Of a DNA stretch of 64,000 nt, positions 23,294 to 32,264 are shown piece after piece; the stretch's first letter is position 1; each line of letters opens with the position of its first letter. The translations under genes and the position numbers were made by a program. The stretch spans positions 1 through 64,000 of the forward strand of contig NZ_JASGBQ010000008.1 of the NCBI RefSeq assembly GCF_030053595.1. The letters are read 5' to 3'. Source of the stretch: Fusibacillus kribbianus (GTDB taxonomy: Bacteria > Bacillota > Clostridia > Lachnospirales > Lachnospiraceae). A model generated the notes under the pieces. The model was not told where the DNA came from. It saw only the letters and a program-made list of their open reading frames with translations, and did no database searches.

Positions 23294-23719
23294 TTGCCGT
23301 CTCCATTTGCTCCACTTTTCTGGTGGTATATGAGAGGAAGTTTTTTCTTCTCCACAACTGAATAGCGGGCGGCCCCGAGTGAATGCGGGGAGCCGGGCGG
23401 CGGGTGCGCTGTGACTTCTCCCACGGGAGGACGAGCGACCAACACCACCGCCGCGAGTGGGGAGCCTGCCAGCCCCACGGCCACAATCCGCGAGGGACAA
23501 GCTGGCCGCTTGCCGCTTGGGGCCGCCGCACAAAACAAGGGAACGCCGGGCCGCTACCTGCTGTCTTTTGACGGGCCAAACATACGGGCCCGGCGTTTCC
23601 TCTTTCAAGCAAGTTCGAGACAATTTGTCCCAAGGTGGGGACAGGCCAAAGGGCAGCACTTTCGCGGTGCTGTCCTTTCGCGTTTCCCCACAACCCAAAA
23701 CGCAAAAGGAGGTTTTGCC
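23294..23719. other. Noncoding gap, GC-rich with one strong hairpin
   Basis: No convincing gene. AACGCCGGGCC (about 23542-23552) pairs with GGGCCCGGCGTT (about 23587-23597). Palindrome copy 13 lies within. A frame in phase with the next gene stays open from GTG 23411, but no ribosome site supports its use. Confidence 0.5.
23613..23635. repeat. ICE1 palindrome copy 13
   Basis: Arms GTTCGAGACA and TGTCCCAAGG around ATT, about 85 bp before the DUF6870-like gene. Confidence 0.75.
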
Positions 23720-23986
23720 GTGAGACTGACCGCACAAGAGCTGAAACAAATGAAAAGCGTGGACATCGGCGCGGTGAGCGCGGATGCGCTGGCTGACGTG
23801 AGCGGTATGGCCTTTGACCGCACCCTCCCCCGGGAGGAGCGGCTGGCCCGGTTCGTGAAACGGGCCGTCAATCCGTACTGCTTTAGCGTGGGCGGCGTTG
23901 GCGTGAAAATCGAATTTGCCGAGGGCGGCCCCTCCCTCCAGGATACGCTGACCGCCTTTCTTATCCGGCAGAAGAGCGGGCTGTGA
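23720..23986 (+). CDS. DUF6870-like small ICE protein
   Basis: 88 residues: VRLTAQELKQMKSVDIGAVSADALADVSG followed by ERLARFVKRAVNPYCFSVGGVGVKIEF and LQDTLTAFLIRQ. The LTREELLAVDI..VD-like start and NPYCF..GVGV block recur in small proteins next to serine recombinases of Clostridia ICEs. Function unknown; possibly recombination directionality or DNA binding. GTG start with AAAGGAGG 7 bp upstream. Confidence 0.65.
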   Translation: MRLTAQELKQMKSVDIGAVSADALADVSGMAFDRTLPREERLARFVKRAVNPYCFSVGGVGVKIEFAEGGPSLQDTLTAFLIRQKSGL

Positions 23987-24008
23987 CTGCTGTTGCGGCC
24001 CGTTCCCA

Positions 24009-24031
24009 CTTCGAGACAAAATGTCCCGAGG
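24009..24031. repeat. ICE1 palindrome copy 14
   Basis: Arms CTTCGAGACA and TGTCCCGAGG around AAA, 22 bp after the DUF6870-like stop and 71 bp before the recombinase start. It is the last copy towards the right end. Confidence 0.85.
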
Positions 24032-24102
24032 CATCGACATCCTTGTTGATACCCCCGGACAGAGTTATAATATAAGTGTAATGTGATAGGGAAGGAGGAA
24101 CA

Positions 24103-25788
24103 ATGGCACGAACAAAAAACAGAGGGTATCAGCAGACTTTGACCCCTACCTATACAGCCCGGCTCTGGAAAATGGGCGGCTACATCCGGCTTTCCCGCGA
24201 GGACTTACAGAAAATCAACCGGGGGCTTGACGACAGCAACAGCGTGAAAAACCAGCGTGACATTCTGGGCGATTTTCACCATAACCACATTGACGAGTTT
24301 GAAAGTTATGTTGAGTATGTGGATGACGGTCACACGGGAACCGATACGGAACGCGAAAGTTTCCAGCGGCTTTTAGGGGATGTGATGAGCGGGAAAATCA
24401 ACTGCGTTGTGGTGAAAGACCTTTCCCGTTTCGCTCGGAATTACAGTGACGCTGGCAGTCTGATTGACAACCTGTTTGTACAGATGGGCGTCCGCTTTAT
24501 CAGCTTGGCCGAGGGCGTGGACAGCTACCTAAACCCGGATAGCGTGAACAGCATCATCGTTCCGATAACAAACGTGATGAATGACCAGTATTGTTATCAG
24601 ACCTCAAAGAAAATCCGGCAGGTTTTCGATTATAAGCGGCGCAACGGCCAGTACATCGGCTCTTTCGCCCCTTACGGCTACATAAAAGACCCCAAGGACA
24701 AGCACCAGCTAATCGTTGACCCGGAGGCCGCTGAAACCGTCAAAAAGATTTATGAGATGTGCCTGCAAGGTACGGCCAAACTTCAAATCGTGATGTATCT
24801 GAACGACCACGGCGTACCCAGCCCCACGGCATACCGAAAGCTAAAGGGCCTGCCCTACTCCCCGGCTATATCGGACGCTCCCATGTGGGGGAACAAGATT
24901 ATAACGGATATTCTCAGAAATCCCATTTACACCGGGGATTTAGTACAGGGCCGCCGCCGGGTGAAAAGCTACAAGGTACACCAGATAGAGGCAGTGCCGG
25001 AGGATGAATGGGTGCGCGTCCCCGATACCCACGAGGCCATCATCACCCACGAAACCTTTGAACGGGTGCAGGAACTTCTGAAACGTGACACCCGGACGGC
25101 CCCTAAAAAGCGGGAGCTCCATTTGTTCAGCGGCTTTCTGAGGTGCGCTGACTGCGGCAAGGCCGTGACCCGGAGCCAGAGCGGGAAGAATGTATATTAT
25201 TCCTGCTCCACTTACAAGAAACGCTCCCGGACAGCCTGCTCCATGCACTCTATCAAGCACAACCGTCTGGAGGCCGCCGTCCTGTTCGCTATCCAGTATC
25301 AAGTGGGAACCGCCGTTTCCTATTCGGAAATGATAGCCCATATCAACACGGCCCCGCTGAAAAAAAGTCAATCCCACCGCCTTAACGACCAGATAGCCGC
25401 AAAGGAAAAGGAATTGACCCGGATAACCCGCTACAAGCAGTCACTGTATCAAGACTGGAAAGACGGGGAAATCTCCCAGCAGGAATACCGGGAAATGAAA
25501 GCCGATTATGAGAGGCAGGCCGCCGAGCTCTCGGATTTGCTGGCCCGGCTGACGGCTGAACGGAAACAGCTCTCAAACGGCGTTGACCAGCAGCATCCCG
25601 CGCTGGTAGCTTTTGCAAAATATCAGAACATCGAAAAGCTGACCCGCGAAATTCTGATTGAGCTGGTAGACCATATCAAGGTTTACGAAAACGGCAATAT
25701 TAGTGTTCACTTTAAGTTTGCGGACGAGTTCCGCCGGATTGCCGAGTACATTGAAATCAACACCACTGACACCGCCGAGGCGGGCTGA
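24103..25788 (+). CDS. Large serine recombinase, ICE1 integrase
   Basis: 561 residues of the TnpX/TndX type. N-terminal resolvase domain with GGYIRLSRED (catalytic S31) and VVVKDLSRFARNY; recombinase domain (PYGYIKDPKDKHQLIVDPEAAETVKKIYEMCLQG); zinc ribbon CADCGK..YYSCSTYKKRSRTACSMHSI around 345-380; coiled coil in the last 150 residues. It performs integration and excision without phage-type host factors, usually with a 2-bp crossover. AAGGAGG is 8 bp before the ATG. A TATAAT-like element is upstream (about 24069). The inverted repeat ends 60 bp beyond the stop. Confidence 0.93.
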   Translation: MARTKNRGYQQTLTPTYTARLWKMGGYIRLSREDLQKINRGLDDSNSVKNQRDILGDFHHNHIDEFESYVEYVDDGHTGTDTERESFQRLLGDVMSGKINCVVVKDLSRFARNYSDAGSLIDNLFVQMGVRFISLAEGVDSYLNPDSVNSIIVPITNVMNDQYCYQTSKKIRQVFDYKRRNGQYIGSFAPYGYIKDPKDKHQLIVDPEAAETVKKIYEMCLQGTAKLQIVMYLNDHGVPSPTAYRKLKGLPYSPAISDAPMWGNKIITDILRNPIYTGDLVQGRRRVKSYKVHQIEAVPEDEWVRVPDTHEAIITHETFERVQELLKRDTRTAPKKRELHLFSGFLRCADCGKAVTRSQSGKNVYYSCSTYKKRSRTACSMHSIKHNRLEAAVLFAIQYQVGTAVSYSEMIAHINTAPLKKSQSHRLNDQIAAKEKELTRITRYKQSLYQDWKDGEISQQEYREMKADYERQAAELSDLLARLTAERKQLSNGVDQQHPALVAFAKYQNIEKLTREILIELVDHIKVYENGNISVHFKFADEFRRIAEYIEINTTDTAEAG

Positions 25789-25815
25789 CCCCCGCCAAAG
25801 CATAAAATCCTTTTG

Positions 25816-25856
25816 ACAGTGTGTTTTCCTAATAAAACGCAATCTTATGCTTGCTA
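25816..25856 (-). repeat. Right inverted terminal repeat of ICE1
   Basis: On the minus strand: TAGCAAGCATA (25846-25856), 11 bp, TATTAGGAA (25826-25834), 4 bp, CACTGT (25816-25821). Mirrors 2733-2769. Confidence 0.65.
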
Positions 25857-25862
25857 TTCAAG

Positions 25863-27950
25863 TTATTTCTTCTTCGGTAGCTCAATCTTATAGTTGACAT
25901 ACTTCCCGCCCGTATCGGCTAAAATAACCGTTCCGTCGTAGGTTTTACCTGTTTTGGGAGAGTACAGCCCTTTGACTTTCACTTTGCCGGATTTCAGAAG
26001 TGCGGCGGCAATCTTCGGGGAAAAGGCTACTTTCCTGTCCTCAAAAAAACGGTCATTTTTCCACATGACAAAAGCGCAGTTCCGGTTAGAGCAGTAGTAG
26101 TTTTTCTTGCCCTCATGGACGGGGGAACCGCAGCGGGGGCATTTGCCGATTTCCGGCTTTTCCGTTTTGAAACGCTCCTTGTCGCTGTCGGAAAGGAATG
26201 GATAGGATTTCACAAGCTCCCGCGCCATAGCTTCAATGCCGGATAAAAATTCGTTGGGGTCGGCTGCTCCCTTTGCTATCTGCGTCAGATTGTTTTCCCA
26301 TTCTGCGGTCAGCTTCGGGGAAGTAAGATTGTCCGGCAAAATGCACACAAGGTTATTCCCGTCTTTTGTGGGGATAAGCTGCTTTCCCTTGCGCTCTACA
26401 AAACCGCTGCTCACTAACTTTTCAATGACAGCGGCGCGGGTGGCGGGCGTTCCAAGCCCTTTGCGCTCTGCGTCCGGGTCGGTGTCCTCATTCCCGGCGC
26501 GTTCCATAGCCGAAAGCAAAGACGCTTCATTGTGGGGCTTCGGGGGCGTTGTGTCGTGTTCCGTTACCTTTGCTGCGGGATTATCAAAGCTCTGTCCCTC
26601 GGCAAGCTCCGGCAGCGTTCCGTCTGCGCTGTCCTCGTCGTCTGCTTCGGGCTTGTTTTTCAGCGTTGCCCGGTAGCGGCGTTCAAGGTCTTTCCAACCG
26701 CCCGCAAGCACCGTCTTTCCCCTCGCGGTAAAGTCGGCTCCGGCGCAGGAGAAAACCGCCGTAACCGTTTCAAAGATGTGCGGCGCGGCAGTAGCGAACA
26801 AAAGACGCGCCCCCGCAAGGGTAAGGATATTCTTTTCGCTTTCCGGCAGCGCGGCAAGGTCGGTCTTTGCAAGCTCCATAGTAGGAATGATTGCATGGTG
26901 GTCTGATACCTTTTTGCTGTTCAGCACCCTTGCAATCTCCGGCGAAAAGCTCATGCCCTCCATAAAGGGCAGCGTCCCGCATAACAGGGCGATAACCTTT
27001 GCCGCTGTTTCCTCCATGTCGTCGGTCAGATAGCTGCTGTCCGTCCTCGGATAAGTAAGCAGCTTCTTTTCATACAGGGCTTGCGCCAGGTCAAGTGTCT
27101 GCTTCGCGGTATAGCCGAAAATACGGTTTGCTTCCCGCTGCAAAGAGGTAAGGTCAAAGGGCTTCGGCGGGGCTGCGCTTTTCTTTTCCCTCACAAGGGA
27201 AGTGCAGACAGCCCGCGACGCTTCGCAGGCCGCTTTCAGTTCCTTTGCTTCCTCTGCGGCGCAGATCTTCCCGCTTGCGGCTTCTGCGCCGGATAAATCA
27301 AGCCGCACATGGTAATATTTTTCTTTCTTGAAAGTGCTGATAGCAGCGTCCCGGTCTACAAGCATTTTTAAGGTCGGTGTCTGGACGCGCCCCACGTTCA
27401 AGGTGCGGTTATACAGGCAGGAGAAAAGGCGGGTGGCGTTAATGCCGATAATCCAGTCAGCCTTTGCGCGGCAGAGGGCAGACGCAAAGAGCGCGTCATA
27501 GTCCCGCCCGTCCTTTAAGTTCTCAAAGCCCGCCTTGATTGCGCTTTCTTCCATTGAGGAAATCCACAAGCGGCGCATAGGCTTCTTGCACCCGGCGACT
27601 TCATAGACAAAACGGAAAATGAGTTCTCCCTCACGTCCCGCGTCGCAGGCGTTGACGACTTCGGAAATGTCGGTGCGGTGCATAAGCTCCTTTAGGATTT
27701 TGAATTGCTTTCCCTTATCTGCGGAAACGGTATACTGCCATTTCTGCGGCAAAATCGGCAAGCTGTCATAGCTCCACTTTTTGTACTGCTCCCCATAGGC
27801 GGCAGCGTCGGCAAGCTGTACCAAATGCCCGACGCACCATGAAATGAGGTAGCCGTTTCCCTCGATATATCCGTCCTGTTTCTTCTTTGCCCCAAGCGCG
27901 GCGGCGATAGTCTGCGCCACGCTCGGCTTTTCAGCGATAACTAAAATCAA
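25863..27950 (-). CDS. topB: Type IA DNA topoisomerase III
   Basis: 695 residues. TOPRIM domain at the start (MILVIAEKPSVAQTIAAALG) with acidic DAGREGELIFR; the active-site tyrosine is in LLTYPRTDSSYLT; a C-terminal four-cysteine zinc ribbon CPRCGSPVHEGKKNYYCSNRNC and a second repeat follow. Removes supercoils or decatenates during plasmid or ICE processing. TTG start with AGGAGG 8 bp upstream, just after the Cys-rich gene stop. The ICE1 right end begins 6 bp beyond its stop, so the gene was left intact by the insertion. Confidence 0.95.
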   Translation of the reverse strand: MILVIAEKPSVAQTIAAALGAKKKQDGYIEGNGYLISWCVGHLVQLADAAAYGEQYKKWSYDSLPILPQKWQYTVSADKGKQFKILKELMHRTDISEVVNACDAGREGELIFRFVYEVAGCKKPMRRLWISSMEESAIKAGFENLKDGRDYDALFASALCRAKADWIIGINATRLFSCLYNRTLNVGRVQTPTLKMLVDRDAAISTFKKEKYYHVRLDLSGAEAASGKICAAEEAKELKAACEASRAVCTSLVREKKSAAPPKPFDLTSLQREANRIFGYTAKQTLDLAQALYEKKLLTYPRTDSSYLTDDMEETAAKVIALLCGTLPFMEGMSFSPEIARVLNSKKVSDHHAIIPTMELAKTDLAALPESEKNILTLAGARLLFATAAPHIFETVTAVFSCAGADFTARGKTVLAGGWKDLERRYRATLKNKPEADDEDSADGTLPELAEGQSFDNPAAKVTEHDTTPPKPHNEASLLSAMERAGNEDTDPDAERKGLGTPATRAAVIEKLVSSGFVERKGKQLIPTKDGNNLVCILPDNLTSPKLTAEWENNLTQIAKGAADPNEFLSGIEAMARELVKSYPFLSDSDKERFKTEKPEIGKCPRCGSPVHEGKKNYYCSNRNCAFVMWKNDRFFEDRKVAFSPKIAAALLKSGKVKVKGLYSPKTGKTYDGTVILADTGGKYVNYKIELPKKK

Positions 27951-28154
27951 TTAAAGTTCCTCCTTTCCGCGTTCCGGCTCCGCGCCCTGTTTCTCCTGTA
28001 CCTGTTTCAGACAGTAGCCCACACAAGGGGCTTGCCCTTTATAGGGGCAGGAAGCGCAGGCCGGGGATTTGAAAACAGGCGGCGTATTGTCGCGCCGCCC
28101 GCATGGTCGTTGTATCATCATCTTTTCAAAGGGATTGTCGGTAAACAGGGTCAT
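27951..28154 (-). CDS. Small Cys-rich ICE protein
   Basis: 67 residues; [21 protein letters not shown], then [21 protein letters not shown]. The cysteine pattern CxxCPYxxxxPCxxxC matches the ICE1 protein at 16932-17105, supporting both as real genes. It overlaps the DUF4366 stop by an ATGA and abuts topB. Function unknown; probably metal binding. Confidence 0.75.
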   Translation of the reverse strand: MTLFTDNPFEKMMIQRPCGRRDNTPPVFKSPACASCPYKGQAPCVGYCLKQVQEKQGAEPERGKEEL

Positions 28155-28879
28155 GCGTCCTCGTCCTCCGTATCATCTTCGGAAGCGTCCCCGTCTGCGT
28201 CGTCCGGCTCCGGCTCGTCCTCGTCGTAGTCCTCAAAATCAAAGTCCTCAAGGTCGGTGCCGCCTTTGACGCTCTGCTTCGGTTTCATAAACTTAAAGTA
28301 ATAGAACGCGCCCCCGCCGCCAAGAAGTGCCACGACAAGGAAAAGCACAAGCCCACCGGTATTGCTTTTTTCCTGCGACTGTTCGGTAGGTTCTTCCGGC
28401 TCCGGCTCGGCTTCTTTGCCGCTGCAAGCGGTCATGTTGGTAGAGCATACCGGGCAGGACGTATTGATTTTCCCGGTTTCGCATTTTTCCGTACAGGTGC
28501 AGACAGCGGGGGTCTGCGCTTCGCTGTTTTCCCCGTCCTCCAAGAGCGCGAAAAGGTCTGCGTCGTCCACTTGATTTAAGAAATGGACGGTGTTTTCGCC
28601 CTCGTCGTCCCGGTCAATGAGGATATAAAAATAGTTCCCGGCTTTGGTCGTAACTGTGATAAGCTGCTTATTGCCGCCGAAATCGTCAACAAGGGTCGCG
28701 TTCCCCTCCGGCGTAAGGGGTGCGGTTTCTTCGGGTTCCTCATAGATAACGCCGCTGTCGTTGGTCGCGTCAGCGGCGGGCTGCTCCGGCGTTTGTGCAA
28801 AAGCAGTAACGGAAAAGCCGCCCATGAGCATAAGGGCGGCGCAAAATGCGGTCAGCGTTCTAAGGATTTTCTTATTCAT
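28151..28879 (-). CDS. DUF4366 membrane-anchored surface protein
   Basis: 242 residues: signal peptide ([20 protein letters not shown]), exported domain with [20 protein letters not shown] and [23 protein letters not shown], a Cys-rich insert [19 protein letters not shown] that the ICE1 copy lacks, a transmembrane helix ([20 protein letters not shown]) and an acidic tail. The ATG at 28879 is chosen for its AGGAGG; it overlaps the DUF4315 stop. Function unknown. Confidence 0.87.
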   Translation of the reverse strand: MNKKILRTLTAFCAALMLMGGFSVTAFAQTPEQPAADATNDSGVIYEEPEETAPLTPEGNATLVDDFGGNKQLITVTTKAGNYFYILIDRDDEGENTVHFLNQVDDADLFALLEDGENSEAQTPAVCTCTEKCETGKINTSCPVCSTNMTACSGKEAEPEPEEPTEQSQEKSNTGGLVLFLVVALLGGGGAFYYFKFMKPKQSVKGGTDLEDFDFEDYDEDEPEPDDADGDASEDDTEDEDA

Positions 28880-29141
28880 TCTCGGTGTCCTCCTGTTCTT
28901 CGTCATAGTCTGTGGTTTCTTCGGGAACGGCGGCAGCCATGCCGGGAATCCCGCCGCCGGACAGCATAGCGTTAAGCTCTGCGGGGGTTAAGCGCATGGA
29001 GCGCACAAGCTGTACGATTTCAAGGTTTTCCGCTTCAGTTTTCTGCGCTTCCAGTCCTTTCAGCTTGTTCTGATACTCTGTGATTTTCTCGCGGGTTTTC
29101 TGGATTTCCCGGTCGATACGTTCAATCTTACTCATTGCCAT
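28872..29141 (-). CDS. DUF4315 coiled-coil protein
   Basis: 89 residues: [20 protein letters not shown] coiled coil and [21 protein letters not shown], homologous to ICE1 15998-16255 (IVDIVRGMSISLEEL). An acidic C-terminus replaces the palindrome-encoded tail of the ICE1 protein. AAAGGAG lies 8 bp before the ATG. Confidence 0.85.
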   Translation of the reverse strand: MAMSKIERIDREIQKTREKITEYQNKLKGLEAQKTEAENLEIVQLVRSMRLTPAELNAMLSGGGIPGMAAAVPEETTDYDEEQEDTENE

Positions 29142-29169
29142 AATGTCAATACTCCTTTCATTTTTGCGG

Positions 29170-31305
29170 TTAGTTCCAGTTCATCAGCCCGTACCCTTTG
29201 ATACAGGCATAGTCTAAGGGATAGCTTTTGATTTTGCAGGCGTCGCCGGAATTGCCCTCGACGGTATAGACGCGGCTTCCGTCTGTGCCGATAACAAGCC
29301 CTACATGGTCTGCACTTCCGTCTAAGTCCCAGTCGAAAAAGATAGCGTCGCCGGGTGCGATATTCTCATAGCCCCGCGCTCCCCATTGCCCGCGTGAAGT
29401 AAACCACGGAATACCCTGTGATTGACAGGCGGCAAAACGCGGCTCGGATAAGCCCATTTGCCCGTAGCACCACGACACAAAGCAGGCGCACCACTCCACG
29501 CGGCTGTTAAAGCCGTACCAGCTCCAATAGGGCTGCCCGCCCACGTTGCCGACTTGCCGCTTCGCTATATCTACAATCGCGGTATTTCCGGGGCGCGTCC
29601 CGTTTACAAACTGTACGCCGCTTAAATCCTCGGACGCGGAAACGTCGGGAGAACCGCCGCCGAAAATCAAGGGCTTGTTGCCGCTTGTTTCCAGATACAC
29701 CTGGTACATTTCAAGCTGTTCTGCGGTCAAAAGCTCCGATACAAAGCTGTTAATCGGTCTGTTTGTCAGCTTGACATTGAGAATGTAATAGTTATAGGGT
29801 ACTTCAACAGTATAGGTATCGCTGTGGCTGTTCCCGTCCTCGTCCGTCCATGTGTCGGTGCGGGTTTCGGTGCGGTAGCGCACTTCGATTTCTTCCGTCA
29901 GTGTCAAGGTGTACTGCTTATCAAAGACGCGGTTTAGCTCTGCCTGTGCGCTCTGGGGCGTGTAGCTCTGCAAAAGGGCGGTAAGGTAAGAAGCCAGTTC
30001 ATGCGGGTTATGCCCGATATTGTCAAGGTCGTAGCGGTATTCATCATAGCCGGGATTGTCGCGCTCGATATTGTCAATCCGCTGCTGAAGCTCGGTTTCC
30101 TTTGCGGCGTAGTTGTTTTCCGTTGCCACAAGGTCGCTGTCCTCCGACGTGTAGGACGTCCCAAGAACGCCGTTCATCATGCCGGAAAACATAGCCCCGC
30201 AGGAAGAAAGTCCCGCTGATACCATGATGAATAAGAGCAGCGCGGCAACGGCGATACCAACGCCCGCCGGGTGCCGCCCCACAAAAGCAACCGCTTTCTT
30301 TGTTTCCTCGGCGGTTTTCTTCGCTGCCTTGCGGGTATTCTCGGCGGCTTTCTTTGCGGTAGCTGCGCCGCCCGTCTTTGCTGCCTTAGCATACTGCCGC
30401 TTGATTTGCTGCTTCTGCATGAAACGGGATAGGGGGTTACTTGTAAGCTGCGGGTTCTCATGCAGCGTCTTGTGGTACAGGTAATTGACGTTTGCTTTCT
30501 CCGCTGCTTTTTCAGCCTTTGCCGCCGCCCGGTAGGGTTTCAGCTTGTGGCTGCGGTAGCCCTCCCGGATTTTCCGCGTCCCGTACTTTGCGCCCTTCTC
30601 CGCTAATTCCTCGGATTTATGCGCTCCCTCCACGCCGGAATTATCCTTTTCAACGGAATGTATCTTGTTGTGGACGAAAATACCCGCTTCCTGCGCGGGG
30701 CGGGATAGCGGGTTAGGGTGGGCTTTGCCGCCATTTATCGGCTTTTCCTGCTCGGTAAAGCGTAAGCGGGTCTTTGCCTTTCCTGTGGCTTCGTCAAAGG
30801 TGCGTTCCCCTACAAGTTTCTTTTCTTTGGGGATAGCTGCCTTTGCCGCGTCCAGACGGTCGGCGGCTTTATCGGATTTTTTGATATACGTTTCAAGCTC
30901 CGGCGTATTTAATTCTTCCTCGGTAAACTGCAAGCGGGAAGATTTCTCTTTTACCGTAGCGTCGCGCTGTGCTTTCTGCGCTGCCTTTTTACTCGCTTTC
31001 CGGGTCTGGGCTGCGCCAACGCGCTCCATGACGCGCTCGGCGGTAGCGGTGTCCTGCCTGTGGGGAAGCTCTGGCGCAAGAGGAAGCGGGGAAGCGTCAG
31101 GAGAAACAGGGGGTAGCTCTGCCACGTTCTGCGCCGCCGCTTCCTGTGCAGCCTGCGGCGCGGGCTGCTCCTGCGGTTTTGAAAAATCCGCTTCCTGTTC
31201 CCGGCGGCTTACACGCTCGGCGGTTTCTTTGGTTTCGTTGACCTCGATAAGTCCGTCGCGGGTCATTTTCTGCGTGATTTTATCACGCGGCTTATATTGT
31301 TTTAT
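29170..31305 (-). CDS. CD1108-family protein with C-terminal CHAP/P60-type amidase
   Basis: About 711 residues: long charged N-terminus, transmembrane helix (PAGVGIAVAALLLFIMVSAGL), extracellular linker (EIEVRYRTETRTDTWTDEDG, also in ICE1) and a C-terminal cysteine peptidase with WCACFVSWCYGQMG and ADHVGLVIG. The start is odd: GGAGG is followed at normal spacing by ATA (31305) that overlaps the methyltransferase stop (CCATAA). An ancestral ATGA overlap with ATG changed to ATA would explain it. The first in-frame ATG is at 31266. Confidence 0.85.
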   Translation of the reverse strand: MKQYKPRDKITQKMTRDGLIEVNETKETAERVSRREQEADFSKPQEQPAPQAAQEAAAQNVAELPPVSPDASPLPLAPELPHRQDTATAERVMERVGAAQTRKASKKAAQKAQRDATVKEKSSRLQFTEEELNTPELETYIKKSDKAADRLDAAKAAIPKEKKLVGERTFDEATGKAKTRLRFTEQEKPINGGKAHPNPLSRPAQEAGIFVHNKIHSVEKDNSGVEGAHKSEELAEKGAKYGTRKIREGYRSHKLKPYRAAAKAEKAAEKANVNYLYHKTLHENPQLTSNPLSRFMQKQQIKRQYAKAAKTGGAATAKKAAENTRKAAKKTAEETKKAVAFVGRHPAGVGIAVAALLLFIMVSAGLSSCGAMFSGMMNGVLGTSYTSEDSDLVATENNYAAKETELQQRIDNIERDNPGYDEYRYDLDNIGHNPHELASYLTALLQSYTPQSAQAELNRVFDKQYTLTLTEEIEVRYRTETRTDTWTDEDGNSHSDTYTVEVPYNYYILNVKLTNRPINSFVSELLTAEQLEMYQVYLETSGNKPLIFGGGSPDVSASEDLSGVQFVNGTRPGNTAIVDIAKRQVGNVGGQPYWSWYGFNSRVEWCACFVSWCYGQMGLSEPRFAACQSQGIPWFTSRGQWGARGYENIAPGDAIFFDWDLDGSADHVGLVIGTDGSRVYTVEGNSGDACKIKSYPLDYACIKGYGLMNWN

Positions 31306-32264
31306 GGCTGCACACCTCCAATCCGCGCCCTTGCAAGGGCGCAATACTCAATATTCAGTTCGATACCGATATAGTGTCGGTCAAGGCTTTTTGCGACTGC
31401 CGCCGTTGTGCCGCTGCCTAAAAAGGGGTCTATGACAACGCCGCCTTTCGGACAGCCAGCCTTGATACAGGTTTCCGCTAACTTCGGAGGATAGGCGGCG
31501 AAATGCCCGCCGCTGTATGGTACCGTGTTGATAAGCCACACGTCCCGCTTGTTCCGCATGGTCGGTATAAGTGCTTCGTCATAGTAGCCGCCGCTTCTTG
31601 TGCGGTTGATACCCTGTACTTTCCCTTGTCCGGGTACTTCATCAGCATACTTGTGTCCCGCGCCCCGCCCGGTGCGGTAACGCGCCGCTGTTGTGGCAGC
31701 GATAGGCTCCGCAATGGCGGCAGCGTCATAAAAATATTTCTTTGACTTTGTAAGCAAAAAGATATGTTCATAGCAGCGGCTCGGTCGGTCTTTGCAGCTT
31801 TCCGGCATAGGGTTTTCTTTCTGCCAGATAATATCACTCCGTAAATACCACCCGTCAGCGCGTAGGGCAAAGGCTAAAAGCCACGGAATACCGATTAAAT
31901 CCTTTTGCTTGCAGCCGGGAGCGCGGGCATTTTTCGCAGTCTGCTGTCCGTTTCTGCCTTTCGGGTTCTTTGGGTCGGCATAGTAACCTTTGTTCCCGGT
32001 GCCGCAATAGGTGTCTGCGATATTCAGCCAAAAGGTACCGTCGGAACGCAAGACGCGCTTTAGCTCATGGAATACGGCAACAAGCCTTTCTATGTATTCC
32101 TCCGGCGTGTCCTCCCGCCCAATTTGTGCGTCAAGCCCGTAGTCCCTAAGTGCATAGTAGGGCGGGCTTGTTACGCAGCAATTCACGCTTTCGTCGGGCA
32201 GTTCCCTAAGAGCAAAGAGCGCGTCCCGGTTGATGATAATGTCCGTCTTTAATTCCTCTGTCAT
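31302..32264 (-). CDS. Site-specific DNA methyltransferase
   Basis: 320 residues, beta-class order: catalytic VTSPPYYALRDYG (32-44) near the N-terminus, then FWLNIADTYCG, and AdoMet site IDPFLGSGTTAAVA near 279. TSPPY is typical of N4-cytosine or N6-adenine enzymes such as those recognising palindromic sites. ATGA overlap with the end of virB4. It lacks a restriction partner, and is not closely similar to either ICE1 methyltransferase. Confidence 0.88.
   Translation of the reverse strand: MTEELKTDIIINRDALFALRELPDESVNCCVTSPPYYALRDYGLDAQIGREDTPEEYIERLVAVFHELKRVLRSDGTFWLNIADTYCGTGNKGYYADPKNPKGRNGQQTAKNARAPGCKQKDLIGIPWLLAFALRADGWYLRSDIIWQKENPMPESCKDRPSRCYEHIFLLTKSKKYFYDAAAIAEPIAATTAARYRTGRGAGHKYADEVPGQGKVQGINRTRSGGYYDEALIPTMRNKRDVWLINTVPYSGGHFAAYPPKLAETCIKAGCPKGGVVIDPFLGSGTTAAVAKSLDRHYIGIELNIEYCALARARIGGVQP

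Larger units (their letters stand above)
2733..25856. mobile_element. ICE1: complete-looking Tn1549/CTn-type integrative conjugative element
   Basis: About 23.1 kb, GC-rich, nearly all genes on the plus strand, bounded by imperfect inverted repeats. It carries a full set of Gram-positive T4SS genes, relaxase/MobC and, at the right end, a large serine recombinase. It abuts the stop codon of the ICE2 topoisomerase gene. A low-GC resistance insert lies inside (about 20.2-22.6 kb). The 14 dispersed palindromes fall only inside these limits. Confidence 0.8.

Noticed and set aside
23411-23719. In-frame 5' extension of the DUF6870-like gene
   Set aside because: Open but lacks a ribosome site, crosses a palindrome and a strong hairpin; the GTG at 23720 has AAAGGAGG.
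3474-24031. Palindromes as ordinary intrinsic terminators
   Set aside because: No U-tract follows, several lie within coding sequence, and arms contain uncompensated mismatches.
22700-24040. 446-codon minus-strand frame opposite the sigma-like and DUF6870-like genes
   Set aside because: Runs through a regulatory hairpin, two palindromes and two supported plus-strand genes; composition is that of an antisense shadow.
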